Assembly: GCA_934256705.1 (NCBI GenBank)
Contig: CAKQPF010000023.1
Location: 1-49,607 of the forward strand
Source of the DNA: an uncultured Prevotella sp.
GTDB lineage: Bacteria; Bacteroidota; Bacteroidia; Bacteroidales; Bacteroidaceae
DNA length: 49,607 nucleotides
Direction of reading: 5' to 3'
Shown: positions 25,354 to 33,774 of the stretch, one piece after another
Layout of the letters: every line of letters starts with the position of its first letter
Position numbering within the stretch: position 1 is the first letter of the stretch
Program-made: the position numbers and the translations under genes
The notes under the pieces: model-generated
What the model was told of the DNA's origin: nothing
Databases searched by the model: none
The model's input: only the letters and a program-made list of their open reading frames with translations

Positions 25354-26997
25354 TTACCTGAAGCGGAGGGCGTTGATGCGGCAGATGGACTTGCTTTTCG
25401 TATCGGAAGAGATGACGAGAAAGAGAGCGTGCTTGCCGTTATAATGCTTCAAGCCTTCGACATTAGCGGTGAGATCTTGCGTTCCTGTGGTGGCTGGGAT
25501 GACAAAAGATCCTATCTTCACTCCGCCTTTCTCCTCTGAAGGATGGTCAAGATATACGTCAATCTTGCCCGCTGTGCCTTCCATATCGCAGTTGAGAGAG
25601 AGTGAAAGCCCAGCTTTTCCGTAAGTCCGAGCGAAATTATAGTATTTATATCCTATGGTAGAACCATCGGTATTATTCACCATCGGACAGCGATTTATCT
25701 TTGAATCATAGTAATTACCAGTCTTAGGCAGAGGCGTTTCATCAGCATTGAGACGAATAATCTCTGTGTGCGAACCAGTATATATGACATTAGGATACTT
25801 GGCATAAGAAGGCTTAGGTCCGGTATAGTAACAAGCAATGCCAGCAGCATAACGGGTGAAAGGGTCGAGTCCTTCTGTAGCGAAGCCCTCAGAGGTAAGT
25901 TCTGCCTCAGAGATACGCACGTAACCGCTTTCGCCTTCCATCACTTCTACATTGATAGGAGCCACCATAGCCTGGCGAGAATACTCCGTAGTGCCAGCTT
26001 GACGATGATAGAATACCCACCATTTGCCGTTTATCTCGCATATACTGCCGTGAGTATTTCCGTTAGGGCAAGCCGTATGAATTGTCGTTCCATCGCTTTT
26101 ACGCTCTCGTCCTCGTCCATCAATGATGGTTCCGCCGTATGTCCACGGTCCGAGAGGATTATTGGAATAGCAATAAGCCAGGGTATAGTTGCTCTGTGGG
26201 AGACCAAACTCGCCCTCATTAGTCCAGCGACTATAGATAAATACGTACTTGTCCTTAATCTTGCGGATGGAAGAAGCCTCGAAAAAACGATAGAGATTAT
26301 CCTGTTTGTAACCAGGAATCATATTCTCCACGATCTTCGTTCCGGACTTGACAGTAGCCATTGTAGTGGGGTCAAGCTCGGCTCCGTAGGATTTTTCAAA
26401 TCCCCAATAGCCATAAACCCTACCATCCGTATCGACGAAAACGGCAGGATCAAATGCTAATGGTCCTACAGTCTCCTGCGGATTGGACGGACTCCAGTTG
26501 CACACCTCAAAGGGACCATCTGGTCTGTCCGACTTTGCCACGAGACTATGTCGCTGGTCGCTCTGCACGTTAGGATAGAGATAATACGTCTTTTTGCCGT
26601 CTTTTCCCGTCACTACAGCCACATCAGGAGCGTAGAGCACATCGCCAGTGCCATCCTTTGCCTTCTTCGGATTCTTGCCTATAGGCGCAAGCCACTTGCC
26701 TTGAGCATCCTTTTTTGACACGAAGATGACACCATCGTAGCGCCAATCCTTAAGGTTTTCCACAGGTGCAGACCAAACTACCTGGTCGCGACCGCAGTAA
26801 AACTGTATGAGATTGTCATGCGAACCATATACATATACGCGGTACTTGCCAGGATTGTCTGGGTCTTCGAAGACGTAAGGCTCACCGTCAGGAATAAATT
26901 CCCACAGCGGGAGGTAAGGATTTTGTGCCGAAACACTGTCCACCAACGCTGTGGATCCGAGCAACAAGCCCATTGCCAAGGAGATTATCTTCTTCAT
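25354..26997 (-). CDS. secreted GH43 arabinoxylan hydrolase with C-terminal CBM6
   Basis: A 547-residue secreted enzyme (signal peptide 1-24, ending VSAQ). The GH43 propeller occupies about 28-380, with base Asp near 37 (IPDGEPYVFEDPDN), modulator Asp183 (AFDPAVFVDTDG) and acid Glu240 (FEASSIRKIK). A beta-sandwich of CBM6 type fills about 430-547, ending in the typical calcium/sugar-binding strand arrangement CRINALRF. It probably removes arabinose side chains from xylan outside the cell or in the periplasm. It lies 78 nt downstream of the GH10 xylanase gene in the same operon. Confidence 0.9.
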   Translation of the reverse strand: MKKIISLAMGLLLGSTALVDSVSAQNPYLPLWEFIPDGEPYVFEDPDNPGKYRVYVYGSHDNLIQFYCGRDQVVWSAPVENLKDWRYDGVIFVSKKDAQGKWLAPIGKNPKKAKDGTGDVLYAPDVAVVTGKDGKKTYYLYPNVQSDQRHSLVAKSDRPDGPFEVCNWSPSNPQETVGPLAFDPAVFVDTDGRVYGYWGFEKSYGAELDPTTMATVKSGTKIVENMIPGYKQDNLYRFFEASSIRKIKDKYVFIYSRWTNEGEFGLPQSNYTLAYCYSNNPLGPWTYGGTIIDGRGRERKSDGTTIHTACPNGNTHGSICEINGKWWVFYHRQAGTTEYSRQAMVAPINVEVMEGESGYVRISEAELTSEGFATEGLDPFTRYAAGIACYYTGPKPSYAKYPNVIYTGSHTEIIRLNADETPLPKTGNYYDSKINRCPMVNNTDGSTIGYKYYNFARTYGKAGLSLSLNCDMEGTAGKIDVYLDHPSEEKGGVKIGSFVIPATTGTQDLTANVEGLKHYNGKHALFLVISSDTKSKSICRINALRFR

Positions 26998-27075
26998 ATC
27001 TTATGGTGTCATATGATTTATCTTGTTCTGATTAGATGCATTTCAGAGCGTAACGACTCACTGCTTGCATTCTAA

Positions 27076-28302
27076 CTATTGCTTTTTAGCCTTTATCCTA
27101 CTGCCTTTTTTCGCCTTTTTCCCTGTGGTTTTATCCTTGCAGCACTGTGGTTTTACGAGACTGATGATATCCTGGATGAAAGGCTTTGGACGGTTTTGAC
27201 GGTCGAAAAGCGTAGCATAGTCAGTTCTGCCCTTGATAGGGAAGTCGTTGCGCCATGAGTTGGCATCGTTCGTACACCAGAATTCGAGGCGCTGAATGGT
27301 GCCCTTATGCTTGAGCATCACTTTGTAGAAGGACAGCCAGAAGTCGGCTATCTCAGCTTCCTTCTCAGGAGTCAGCCCGTCCTTGTATGGGTCTTTCTCG
27401 GGAGAATAGCTAAACCTGTCGCTGATATTGGCACCGGCAAAGCCATAAGGATTAGGAAGTGCGGAGAGATCCAGCTCTGAGAACTGTGCTTTCAGACCTA
27501 ATGACTCGATGACGGAGAGGCTCTGGTCATACTGGTCGAGGACTTTCTTGCCGTCTTCGAGTATCATGTGTCCCTGAAGACCTATGGCATGGATTGGCAA
27601 TCCCGCATTGATGAGCGGACGGAAGAAGTTTGCCACGGCTTCAATCTTCGTGCGCTTGTACATCGAGTAATCGTTGTAGATGAGCACTGCATCAGGGTCT
27701 GCCTCGTGGGCGTACTGGAAAGCAAGCGGCATATAGTCGGTTCCGAGTATCTGCCAGAAGAGGCTCTTGCGTGGGAAGCCGTCATCTTCGAAGCCTTCAT
27801 TGACGACATCCCATGAAGTGACGCGGCCCTTGAAATGGCTTACGATGGTGTAGATGTGGTCGCGCATACGCCTTTTGAGTTCTTCTGCTGAGACGAGTTT
27901 GCCATCTTTGTCGGTATGAAACCACTTGGCGCATTGCGAATGCCAGATGAGGGCATGGCCATGGACCTTCAATCCGGAAGCCAAAGCCTTGTTGACGAAC
28001 TCATCTGCAAGCGTGAAATCATAGATACCTTCTTCAGGATGGATGACTTCAGACTTCATGCAGTTTTCTGCCACTACGCAATCGAAGTGGTTTACGACGT
28101 TGGTCCAGTTGGCTGTCTGGCCGTCGCTCACCGTTCCGGTCACATCATGCTTGCTGGTCGGGGCGGTTGCGGCAGCCACTTCCCACTGGTTTACGCTTAC
28201 TCCTGTGAGCCAGAGGTCACGGTATGCGTCCTTCAGCCCTTGGGCTGGACTGTGGATGGCTACGGCTATCAGGAGGGAGAATATGGATATTGCTTTTTTC
28301 AT
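27076..28302 (-). CDS. GH10 endo-1,4-beta-xylanase
   Basis: A 408-residue secreted xylanase (signal peptide 1-21). The TIM barrel shows all GH10 landmarks: HGHALIWHSQ (114-123), acid/base Glu169 in WDVVNEG, and nucleophile Glu276 in FSELDLS. A Lys-rich tail (TTGKKAKKGSRIKAKKQ) ends the protein; it is unusual for the family and could aid binding to acidic polysaccharide or the envelope. It cleaves the xylan backbone to oligosaccharides. It lies 76 nt after the symporter gene, with a copy of the CAGCCGGTAACG hairpin repeat in that gap. Confidence 0.95.
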   Translation of the reverse strand: MKKAISIFSLLIAVAIHSPAQGLKDAYRDLWLTGVSVNQWEVAAATAPTSKHDVTGTVSDGQTANWTNVVNHFDCVVAENCMKSEVIHPEEGIYDFTLADEFVNKALASGLKVHGHALIWHSQCAKWFHTDKDGKLVSAEELKRRMRDHIYTIVSHFKGRVTSWDVVNEGFEDDGFPRKSLFWQILGTDYMPLAFQYAHEADPDAVLIYNDYSMYKRTKIEAVANFFRPLINAGLPIHAIGLQGHMILEDGKKVLDQYDQSLSVIESLGLKAQFSELDLSALPNPYGFAGANISDRFSYSPEKDPYKDGLTPEKEAEIADFWLSFYKVMLKHKGTIQRLEFWCTNDANSWRNDFPIKGRTDYATLFDRQNRPKPFIQDIISLVKPQCCKDKTTGKKAKKGSRIKAKKQ

Positions 28303-28332
28303 TTTCTGTTTTTTGGGTGAGGATTAGGGGGA

Positions 28333-28363
28333 ATCAGCCGGTAACGCGGCTGACACAGTGGCT
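28333..28363. repeat. CAGCCGGTAACGCGGCTG hairpin repeat, copy 2
   Basis: Same 31-bp unit as at 25243, placed 31 bp upstream of the xylanase start and inside the operon. Confidence 0.8.
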
Positions 28364-28378
28364 AATTATGATGCAGAA

Positions 28379-29767
28379 TCAGGACCTTTGCTCTATCTCA
28401 TAGTTGATGTCGTCGATGACTGCGTCGGTGAGTTCATACTGGGAGATAATGAAGATACCGAGGACAAGGAGAGCGGCAGGAATGATGCAGACGAGCCAGA
28501 GGATGCCTTCTTCAGCGATAGGAGACTGGTCGGTGGTGGCGCTGTTGTAGCCCACATAGGCAAGGACGGCAGGACCTACGATGCCTCCGAGCGTCATTCC
28601 AGCCTTGAAGAAGATGCCAGTCAAGGCATTCACGATGCCGGCAATGCGCTTTCCGCTCTTGTATTCTCCATAGGAAATGACCTCCGGAACGAGTGCCCAC
28701 ATATATCCCGTTGCCACGATAACACCTGTGCTCTTGATAAACTGGGCGACATATATCCACATCATGCTCGGATGGTCCATCTTGGCGATGACGTAAATCA
28801 TGATCATTCCCACGATGGCTGCACCGAGGAAGATGTAGAACATATTCTTCTTGCCCACAGCCTGCTTGATGACAGGGACGAGAGGCATGAATATAAACGA
28901 AGGTATGGAACCGAGAGCCATAAAGACTGAGAGTTCGGCAGCGGTGCCGTGCATATTGCAATTCATGAAATAAGCACCTGCGGCATTGCCGATTGACATC
29001 ATGGCAAAGGCGGTGATGAAGAAGAAAGCAATGACACGGAGAGGACGATTGTGGAGGAATTCCATCCAGAGGTCGCTGACCTTCACGTTCTCACTCTCGG
29101 ATGCGTCCATCACTACCCTTTCCTTACACTGCGAGAAGCAGAAGAAAAGGAGACACATACCCACGATAGCATAGATACACATGGTGGTGAACCATGCCTT
29201 AGGTTCCTTTGGAAGTCCGTCACTCTGTGAGACAGCAAACCAAGATATGACGAGCGGAAGACCGGAATTGACAGCCAGTCCGCCGATGTTTGCCATGAAC
29301 ATACGCACTGATGTCAAGACCGTAATCTCGTGGGTGTCGCGTGTAAGTGAGGAATTGAGTGCACCGTAAGGCACGTTGATGAAGGTATAGAGCAGCGTCA
29401 TTGCGATGTAAGTGATATAAGCATAGAGCAATGACGGCGCAAAACCGTCGTAGAAACACAATATGGCGAAGCCGGAAAGCGGCAATCCCACATAAATAAG
29501 GTAGGAACGGTACTTTCCGAGCGAAGGATTACTCTTGTCGATAAGGGCTCCTACGATAGGATCCCAGATGACATTGGCAACATTTCCCACGGTGAACATC
29601 ACGGAAACGGAGAGTGGGTCAAGTCCGTAGATGTCGGTGTAGAAGAAAAGGAGGTAGGTACATGTGACCTGGAAGATGAGGTTCTGGGCGAGGTCGCCAG
29701 ATCCGAAGCCGATGCGCTGCATCCAATTGAGTTTGTAGAAACCCTTCAGATTGTTGTTTTGTGACAT
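28379..29767 (-). CDS. GPH-family sugar:cation symporter (xylo-oligosaccharide importer)
   Basis: A 462-residue inner-membrane protein with about 12 transmembrane helices and no signal peptide. The GPH (glycoside-pentoside-hexuronide) motif WDPIVGALIDKSN after helix 2 is present, as is GKYRSYL in the following loop. These proteins co-transport oligosaccharides with H+ or Na+. Its place as first gene of the operon with GH10, two GH43 and an esterase makes xylo-oligosaccharides the likely cargo; a symporter-like gene also accompanies xylanase genes in Prevotella bryantii. A -7 box TAACTTTG lies at 29835-29842. Confidence 0.92.
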   Translation of the reverse strand: MSQNNNLKGFYKLNWMQRIGFGSGDLAQNLIFQVTCTYLLFFYTDIYGLDPLSVSVMFTVGNVANVIWDPIVGALIDKSNPSLGKYRSYLIYVGLPLSGFAILCFYDGFAPSLLYAYITYIAMTLLYTFINVPYGALNSSLTRDTHEITVLTSVRMFMANIGGLAVNSGLPLVISWFAVSQSDGLPKEPKAWFTTMCIYAIVGMCLLFFCFSQCKERVVMDASESENVKVSDLWMEFLHNRPLRVIAFFFITAFAMMSIGNAAGAYFMNCNMHGTAAELSVFMALGSIPSFIFMPLVPVIKQAVGKKNMFYIFLGAAIVGMIMIYVIAKMDHPSMMWIYVAQFIKSTGVIVATGYMWALVPEVISYGEYKSGKRIAGIVNALTGIFFKAGMTLGGIVGPAVLAYVGYNSATTDQSPIAEEGILWLVCIIPAALLVLGIFIISQYELTDAVIDDINYEIEQRS

Positions 29768-29834
29768 AATGAAAATATGTATGTTTTAGTAATTATCTTG
29801 GTGGTCGAAAGAGCGTAATAGATTTACGATGTTG

Positions 29835-29842
29835 CAAAGTTA
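29835..29842 (-). promoter_or_regulatory. -7 box of the xylan operon (symporter first)
   Basis: TAACTTTG on the minus strand matches TAnnTTTG and would give a leader of about 60 nt. No TTG occurs at 19 bp; the nearest is at 24 bp, so activator-dependent transcription is plausible. Confidence 0.5.
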
Positions 29843-29947
29843 GCACTTTTCTTTTAGAAAAAAGAGCAAAAAAAGTCCATAAAATCGTATATGACACTTT
29901 TATGAAAGTATTTGTTATATGAGAAAAAATTCCGATGAAAAGGGAAG

Positions 29948-29985
29948 AAAAAAGAGAAGTCAACGTGATTTGACTTCTCTTTTTT
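29948..29985. terminator. bidirectional terminator after GH67
   Basis: A 16-bp perfect stem (29948-29963 with 29970-29985; core GAGAAGTCAA/TTGACTTCTC) is flanked by A6 and T6, so it works on both strands. It lies 48 nt past the GH67 stop and upstream of the symporter's -7 box, splitting the locus into two transcription units. Confidence 0.85.
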
Positions 29986-30033
29986 GCGAAAACCCCGATG
30001 AAATGGGCGTTTTTTGATGTTTTTACCTATCTG

Positions 30034-31812
30034 TTATGGCAGTTTTCTGATGTCGGCACGGGTGTAGTTGTCCATGTGGAGTTTATACTTCATGAGGTCA
30101 TCGAGCCTATGTCGTGGAGCAGGGGAATCTATCGGGAACGGCATCTTGGAGAACTGCTGGAAATAGAGCAGACAGGCATCGCGCCACCACCATGCGTCCT
30201 TGGCTTGCCGGTCGAAGCATTCGAGCTGTTCCTCATACTGTGTCTGGCTGATGTAAGGCTTCATCTCCCTCCATATACGGGCGAAAGCCTCAGCTTCGCG
30301 CACTCCCTGGTCGTAGGTGTGGCAAAGCGCATCCCACATTGTTTCGCCATTGTGCATACGATGATTCCATGCTACGTGATGAAACCAGAGAAGCAATGGC
30401 TCCGGACAGGTTTCCACATTGTTATATATATTATATAGGGAATCCGGGTAAAGGCGTGCATTTCCCGAGCCTATCTTTATGCCAAAGCCAGGCTGGTTGT
30501 CATAGAACTTGCCGTCGTATGTGCGGTTGAAACCCAGTCCGTCAGCGTCCGCCTTGTGGTAATACCACGGTTGCCAGTCGTCACGTCCGCCCTTGATGAC
30601 GTACCACGGTTCGGGACCGTAATGATGTTCACCGGCAAAGATGTGATGAAGTCCGAGCGGCATCATGTATCTGACCACCGCCTCGTGGCTTTCGAGGAGC
30701 ACTCTCGTCATAGGATTGATGAAGCGCGGGTCGGTGGTGTTGAAATTCTTTGCGAGCCATTCGCGTGCTATTTCCTCCTTGGAGAGCGAAAGATTGCCGG
30801 CAAGCTTGCCGAAAGCGTACCAGTTAGCCTTGGTCATTTCCGATCCGCACCAGTTTTTCATGTCGCCTACATTTGACACTCCTGCAATGCCGACAATGTT
30901 TTCTGAAGGATGGCGAAGGAGACTTATCATCGGATCATCGAAAGGCATGAAACAGGTGTGGATGCTTTCGCCCGTGTACTCCTGGGTAAGCTGCACCTCA
31001 ATCATCATCTTCGTCTTCTTCATGGCAAGGAGAAGAGGATTTACCGGCTCACGAGGCTGGAAATCAACGGGACCTAACTTTATCTGGATAATGACGTTGT
31101 CACGGAAAAGACCGTCGAAAGGCATGAATTCGTCATAAGCCTGTGAAGCGCGGTCGCCTGCCTTTGGAGAATAGACGAAGGCGCGCCACATCACGATAGG
31201 CTGGGCTGTCTTGCCCTCAAGTCCGGCATTTCGCCATCCTTTGGTCAAGGCATCAGCGAGCATATTGGCGCCATCGGTATGATTCCTGCCGTAATCCATC
31301 GGACCAGGCTGGCCCTCCGAGTTGGCTTTTACGAGGAAACCTCCGAAGTCGGGTATGAGAGAATATATCTCCTTGGCTTTCTTTGCCCACCATTGCTGCA
31401 CCTTCTTGTCGAGCGGGTCAGCGGTCTTTAGTCCGCCGAGGGCTTTTGGCGAAGCGAAATTGACGGAGAGATAGACCTTCATGCCGTAAGGGCGCAGGGC
31501 ATCAGCGATGCGCTTTGTCTCTTTGAGTTTGGATTTGGAGAGCATCAATGGCTTGGCGTTGACATTGTTGAGCACGGCTCCGTTGATACCGATCTGTTGA
31601 TTGATTCTGCCATACTCCTTGACTTTCTCGATGTTGGCTTGCCCTCCTGGAATCCAGAAGATGCTGTGTCCGGCAAATCCGCGCTCGATGGTGCCGTCGG
31701 GATTGTCCCAATGATTGAGCAGGCGAAGACTGTAAGCCTGCTGCGCGCTCACGCTTGTTGTGCAGAGAAATGCTACCAACAGGGTGAGGATGATAGATAG
31801 ATTTTTTCGCAT
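30034..31812 (-). CDS. GH67 alpha-glucuronidase lacking the N-terminal domain
   Basis: A 592-residue secreted protein (signal peptide 1-24) that removes 4-O-methyl-glucuronic acid from xylo-oligosaccharides. The catalytic barrel starts almost at once (LRLLNHWDNPDGTIERG, residues 29-45). The acid Glu166 sits in KANSEGQPGP; the equivalent residue in characterised GH67 enzymes is near 285-292, so about 120 residues of the usual N-terminal beta-domain are absent. The C-terminal helical domain appears complete (ends YTRADIRKLP). It is transcribed separately from the symporter-led operon by virtue of the terminator at 29948-29985. No N-terminal-domain fragment is visible upstream. Confidence 0.92.
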   Translation of the reverse strand: MRKNLSIILTLLVAFLCTTSVSAQQAYSLRLLNHWDNPDGTIERGFAGHSIFWIPGGQANIEKVKEYGRINQQIGINGAVLNNVNAKPLMLSKSKLKETKRIADALRPYGMKVYLSVNFASPKALGGLKTADPLDKKVQQWWAKKAKEIYSLIPDFGGFLVKANSEGQPGPMDYGRNHTDGANMLADALTKGWRNAGLEGKTAQPIVMWRAFVYSPKAGDRASQAYDEFMPFDGLFRDNVIIQIKLGPVDFQPREPVNPLLLAMKKTKMMIEVQLTQEYTGESIHTCFMPFDDPMISLLRHPSENIVGIAGVSNVGDMKNWCGSEMTKANWYAFGKLAGNLSLSKEEIAREWLAKNFNTTDPRFINPMTRVLLESHEAVVRYMMPLGLHHIFAGEHHYGPEPWYVIKGGRDDWQPWYYHKADADGLGFNRTYDGKFYDNQPGFGIKIGSGNARLYPDSLYNIYNNVETCPEPLLLWFHHVAWNHRMHNGETMWDALCHTYDQGVREAEAFARIWREMKPYISQTQYEEQLECFDRQAKDAWWWRDACLLYFQQFSKMPFPIDSPAPRHRLDDLMKYKLHMDNYTRADIRKLP

Positions 31813-31899
31813 TGTTGTTGTTTTGGTTATGTTTTTATGTCTTGTTCGGGTAGTCGGATTATTATTATAACGTGGGAATGGGGGGATTATTGTGCTCTT

Positions 31900-32120
31900 C
31901 TAAATGAAGAATGTAGAATGAAGAATGAAGAATGGGAGTTACGTTTTTCTTTAGTGAAAAGTGAAAAGTGAAGAGTGAATAGTGAAGAATCGCGCTGACG
32001 CAGTTGGGAGGCTTGCAATCAACAAGACAACAAGACAACTAAACAACCAGACAACATCATTTTAAGTGAATAGTGAAGAATCGCGCTGACGCAACGGGGA
32101 TTCTTGCCGGCGGGATAATT
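31900..32120. repeat. intergenic repeats: AATGAAGAATG, GTGAAAAGTGAAG and TCGCGCTGACGC units
   Basis: No gene. Tandem aatgaagaatg/tagaatg units (31904-31935), gtgaaaagtgaagagtgaa units (31954-31990), two TCGCGCTGACGCA segments (about 31989 and 32081), and caacaagacaactaaacaacc units (32021-32054). Versions of all of these occur elsewhere in the window (25280-25340, 41883-41910, 7450-7510). Confidence 0.7.
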
Positions 32121-32133
32121 CTCTTTATTGCCA

Positions 32134-32163
32134 ATCAGCCGGTAACGCGGCTGACACAGTGGC
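32134..32163. repeat. CAGCCGGTAACGCGGCTG hairpin repeat, copy 3
   Basis: Same unit as at 25243, about 320 bp upstream of the GH67 start, with the tail ggctctttgctt. Confidence 0.8.
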
Positions 32164-32228
32164 TCTTTGCTTGATAACCGGGGGACGGAAAAATGGAACA
32201 AAAGGGGGATGGGAGGGATATCGGAATG

Positions 32229-32338
32229 GGGGAATTATGATATTGGGAGGCGAAAGCATAGATATTACAATGCAAAAGCATAGCTTTCAGGCGGTAATAT
32301 CTATGCTTTTACTGCCTAAAAGCTATGCTTTTGCAATG
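32229..32338. repeat. array B of 22-bp modular palindromic repeats
   Basis: Five 16-bp cores start at 32229, 32251, 32273, 32295 and 32317 with 6-bp spacers, an exact 22-bp period. Cores include TAAAAGCTATGCTTTT (a near-perfect palindrome), CAAAAGCATAGCTTTC, TAATATCTATGCTTTT and CGAAAGCATAGATATT. Spacers: gggagg, acaatg, aggcgg, actgcc, gcaatg. It matches array A at 371-458 in period, core and the spacer aggcgg. There are too few and too short spacers for CRISPR. Confidence 0.9.
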
Positions 32339-32439
32339 ACTTGAATGTCAGTATGTTGCGAAGGCATTTTCCTTGCTTCGGATAAATACGGAAAAATGGG
32401 ACAATCCTGGCTGTGGGGGCGCGCTATTCCTCTGGTAAT

Positions 32440-32470
32440 ATCAGCCGGTGACGCGGCTGACACGGTGGCT
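32440..32470. repeat. CAGCCGGTGACGCGGCTG hairpin repeat, copy 4
   Basis: One-base variant (GTGACG loop) of the unit at 25243; 34 bp past the waaA stop codon. Confidence 0.8.
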
Positions 32471-32503
32471 CTTTCGCTTTAGTAAGGGGGAAGAGGAATT
32501 GCT

Positions 32504-33766
32504 CTATACAACGCTCATGACGGCGTCTGTGGCACCGGACTGCGACTTGACGTATTCACCGGCTTTGCGACTTGCGTCCGCAAGGGCTGCAGGGTCGGTG
32601 GAGAACTTGCGCATGAAGATTTCGAAATCATGCTCGTCACTGATGCTGAAACCGCCACCTTCGGCTATCAATGCCACGGCTTCCTGGAAGCGTTCATGGT
32701 TTGGTCCGAAGATGACAGGCATTCCCCATACCGCAGCTTCGAGGACATTGTGGATGCCAACGCCGAAACCTCCACCCACATACGCCACCTTTCCATAGCG
32801 ATAGATGCTGGAAAGGAGTCCGAAGCAGTTGATGATAATAGCATCAGCCTCAGCCAGTTGCTTTTGGACTTCCTCCCTGCGTCGCTGGTCTGACGACTCC
32901 CACGCTTCGCGAGCCACGGTGTAACGCACCACTTTCCTGCCTTCGAGCAGCGCCTCAATCTGCTTGAGATGGTCTTCGGCAATGACGTGCGGAGCGATGA
33001 TGAGTTTCCAATCGGGATTGTTGCGGAGCATATACGGGATGAAAATCTCTTCATCAGGCTGCCAACTGCTTCCTGCCACGAAGCCGTTCCTGCCATTGAG
33101 GAAAGCGGAGACGATGGGAAGTTCCTTGCTCTGCTCCTTGATGGAGAGCACACGGTCGAAGCGTGTGTCGCCGCTGACGGTGACATCATGGATGCCGATC
33201 TTGGCGAGAAGGTCGCGTGAACGCTCATTCTGCACGAAGAAGCGGGTGAAGCATTTCAGCACTTTGCCGTATTGCCTGCCGTACCAACGGAAGAATATCT
33301 GGTCGGGACGGAAGATGGAGCTGACACTATAGACCGGAATATTGCGGTGACGAAGTATGTGGAGGTAGTTATACCAGAACTCATACTTGATGAAGAACGC
33401 CATTTCCGGACGTATGGTGCGCAGGAATCTGCGTGCGTTGCGTGGTGTGTCGAGAGGCAGATAGCAGATGATGTCCGCCCCCTCGTAATTCTTTCTCACC
33501 TCGTAACCCGACGGGGAGAAGAACGTAAGGAGGATTTTGTATTCCGGACGTTCCTTTCTGAATCGCTCCATAATGGGGCGGCCCTGTTCAAATTCACCTA
33601 AAGAGGCAGCATGAAACCATACGTATTTGGCATCGGGATCCATCTTCTCCCTGATCGTACGTATGGCTTTCCTTTCGCCTTGCCACATCATCTTCACCTT
33701 CTTGCTGAAGAGACTGGCTATGGCTACGCCTACAAGGTAAATGAGTATGATAATATTATACATCAC
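32504..33766 (-). CDS. waaA: 3-deoxy-D-manno-octulosonic acid (Kdo) transferase
   Basis: A 420-residue GT30 enzyme that adds Kdo from CMP-Kdo to lipid IVA in lipopolysaccharide synthesis, anchored by an N-terminal membrane helix (residues 4-20). Landmarks: WFHAASLGEFEQGRP with the catalytic Glu, then FIKYEFWYNYL, VSGDTRFDRV, and the C-terminal nucleotide-binding GGGFGVGIHNVLEAAVWGMPVIFGP. Length fits the family. It starts 8 nt after gltX stops, so the two are an operon, an arrangement of convenience rather than of pathway. The start chosen has two consecutive ATGs. Confidence 0.95.
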   Translation of the reverse strand: MMYNIIILIYLVGVAIASLFSKKVKMMWQGERKAIRTIREKMDPDAKYVWFHAASLGEFEQGRPIMERFRKERPEYKILLTFFSPSGYEVRKNYEGADIICYLPLDTPRNARRFLRTIRPEMAFFIKYEFWYNYLHILRHRNIPVYSVSSIFRPDQIFFRWYGRQYGKVLKCFTRFFVQNERSRDLLAKIGIHDVTVSGDTRFDRVLSIKEQSKELPIVSAFLNGRNGFVAGSSWQPDEEIFIPYMLRNNPDWKLIIAPHVIAEDHLKQIEALLEGRKVVRYTVAREAWESSDQRRREEVQKQLAEADAIIINCFGLLSSIYRYGKVAYVGGGFGVGIHNVLEAAVWGMPVIFGPNHERFQEAVALIAEGGGFSISDEHDFEIFMRKFSTDPAALADASRKAGEYVKSQSGATDAVMSVV

Positions 33767-33774
33767 TCTTTCCT

